Shown here piece after piece: positions 5,128-5,588 of a DNA stretch of 5,588 bases (position 1 is the stretch's first letter; every line of letters starts with the position of its first letter). Below the pieces are notes generated by a model. That model was not told where the DNA came from. It was given only the letters and a program-made list of their open reading frames with translations, and did no database searches. Source of the stretch: DP-20 sp964539925 (GTDB lineage: Bacteria > Desulfobacterota > Binatia > UBA9968); assembly GCA_964539925.1 (NCBI GenBank), contig CAZILB010000206.1, positions 1-5,588 of the forward strand, read 5' to 3'. A program made the position numbers and the translations under genes.

Positions 5128-5283
5128 CCCGCATCGGATTTCTCGGCATGAGAACAGCGTAGCCCGGGCACGGTTCTTGACTCGCAGGTGGAAATTAATG
5201 AGAGTATCTTGTGCGCAAATTTTGGCCTCCCGGAAGGGTGCGCACGGATTAGTTGGAATAAATTCACAAAGGAACGTACATCA

Positions 5284-5588
5284 ATGAAACAAACCTGCTT
5301 CGTCTGTCAAAACGTTGACTGCCTGAGCCGCGGCTCTGAAGCGCTGATGAAAGAGCTCACCGACAAAGTTGCCGCCCAAGGGCTCGACGCCGAGGTCAAG
5401 CCTTATATCTGTTTCGGCGGCTGCGATTTCGGCCCCAACATCGTCGTCCACCCGCAAAAAGTCTGGTACGCCGGCGTGAAAAATGAAGACCTGCCGGAGA
5501 TTCTCAAGTCCCTAGCCGGCGGCCCCGCCGTCACCCGCCTCGACACCATCGACCCGGCATTGAAAGAAATCGTCTTCTCGCTGCTCGA
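5284..5588 (+). CDS. Thioredoxin-fold [2Fe-2S] ferredoxin-like protein, 3' end outside the window
   Basis: From the ATG at 5284 the frame stays open for 101 codons to the window end. The product starts MKQTCFVCQNVDCLSRGSEA and has the four-cysteine pattern C-x4-C (Cys8, Cys13) and C-x3-C (Cys43, Cys47) of thioredoxin-like [2Fe-2S] proteins, as in NuoE/HndA subunits and Shethna-type ferredoxins. CFGGCDFGPNIVVHP (43-57) and VWYAGVKNEDLPEIL (60-74) match the typical second half, after which the domain ends near residue 80. An additional Cys5 precedes the first pair. The role is electron transfer in the cytosol, either as a free ferredoxin of about 105-120 residues or as the N-terminal domain of a longer NuoF-like protein. 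Which of these applies depends on sequence beyond the edge. AAAGGAA (5268-5274), nine nt upstream, supports the start. Confidence 0.82.
   Translation, partial: MKQTCFVCQNVDCLSRGSEALMKELTDKVAAQGLDAEVKPYICFGGCDFGPNIVVHPQKVWYAGVKNEDLPEILKSLAGGPAVTRLDTIDPALKEIVFSLL

Noticed and set aside
5177..5210. TTGACT followed by TATCTT upstream of the ferredoxin gene as a promoter
   Set aside because: The spacing is 22 nt, too long, and at 17 nt the hexamer is GAGAGT. A promoter probably exists in this gap, but I cannot place it.

Overview
The window is GC-rich (roughly 55-60% by eye) and carries eight protein-coding genes separated by fairly long, repeat-bearing intergenic gaps. Metabolic genes of broad families, short scattered transcription units and many low-complexity intergenic repeats suggest an uncultured soil or sediment bacterium of the deltaproteobacterial, Binatota, Tectomicrobia or Rokubacteria kind. 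That placement is an impression, because no phylogenetic marker is present. There is no rRNA, tRNA, CRISPR array, transposase or phage gene.

Layout. Six genes lie on the minus strand, listed from the left edge: a TfoX N-terminal-domain protein cut by the window start (1-227), an EamA/DMT ten-helix transporter (280-1140), a MOSC-domain protein (1389-1862), an isocitrate lyase/PEP mutase superfamily enzyme (2136-2993), an ElaA/YjcF-type GNAT acetyltransferase (3110-3589) and an Asp/Glu racemase/arylmalonate decarboxylase/maleate isomerase superfamily enzyme (3674-4384). A divergent gap (4385-4644) follows, with outward promoter candidates on both strands. Two plus-strand genes come next: a VOC/glyoxalase-fold protein with an extradiol-dioxygenase-like metal triad (4645-5127), and a thioredoxin-fold [2Fe-2S] protein that runs off the right edge (5284-5588). 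The last gene and the left-edge TfoX gene are open at the window edges.

Function. The minus-strand genes are 50-270 bp apart, so a single tight operon is unlikely. The closest pairs are racemase-GNAT and transporter-TfoX. The racemase/decarboxylase, the lyase and the VOC protein all belong to families that process small carboxylic acids or aromatic breakdown products, so a catabolic role is possible. No shared pathway can be shown from this sequence.

The most distinctive material is between the genes. Four places carry degenerate tandem repeats with 6- or 7-bp periods (TTGAACY, CTNNNC, CCTCNNG). One of them has been absorbed into the coding sequence and appears to encode an Arg-rich tail on the acetyltransferase. 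There is also an inverted pair of the widespread 'GGAATCCAG / GGCTTTCGCCGG' type and a perfect GGGCGGAC/GTCCGCCC hairpin. The racemase-superfamily enzyme lacks the usual first catalytic cysteine but keeps the second, as arylmalonate decarboxylase does. I see no convincing previously undescribed multi-gene system.
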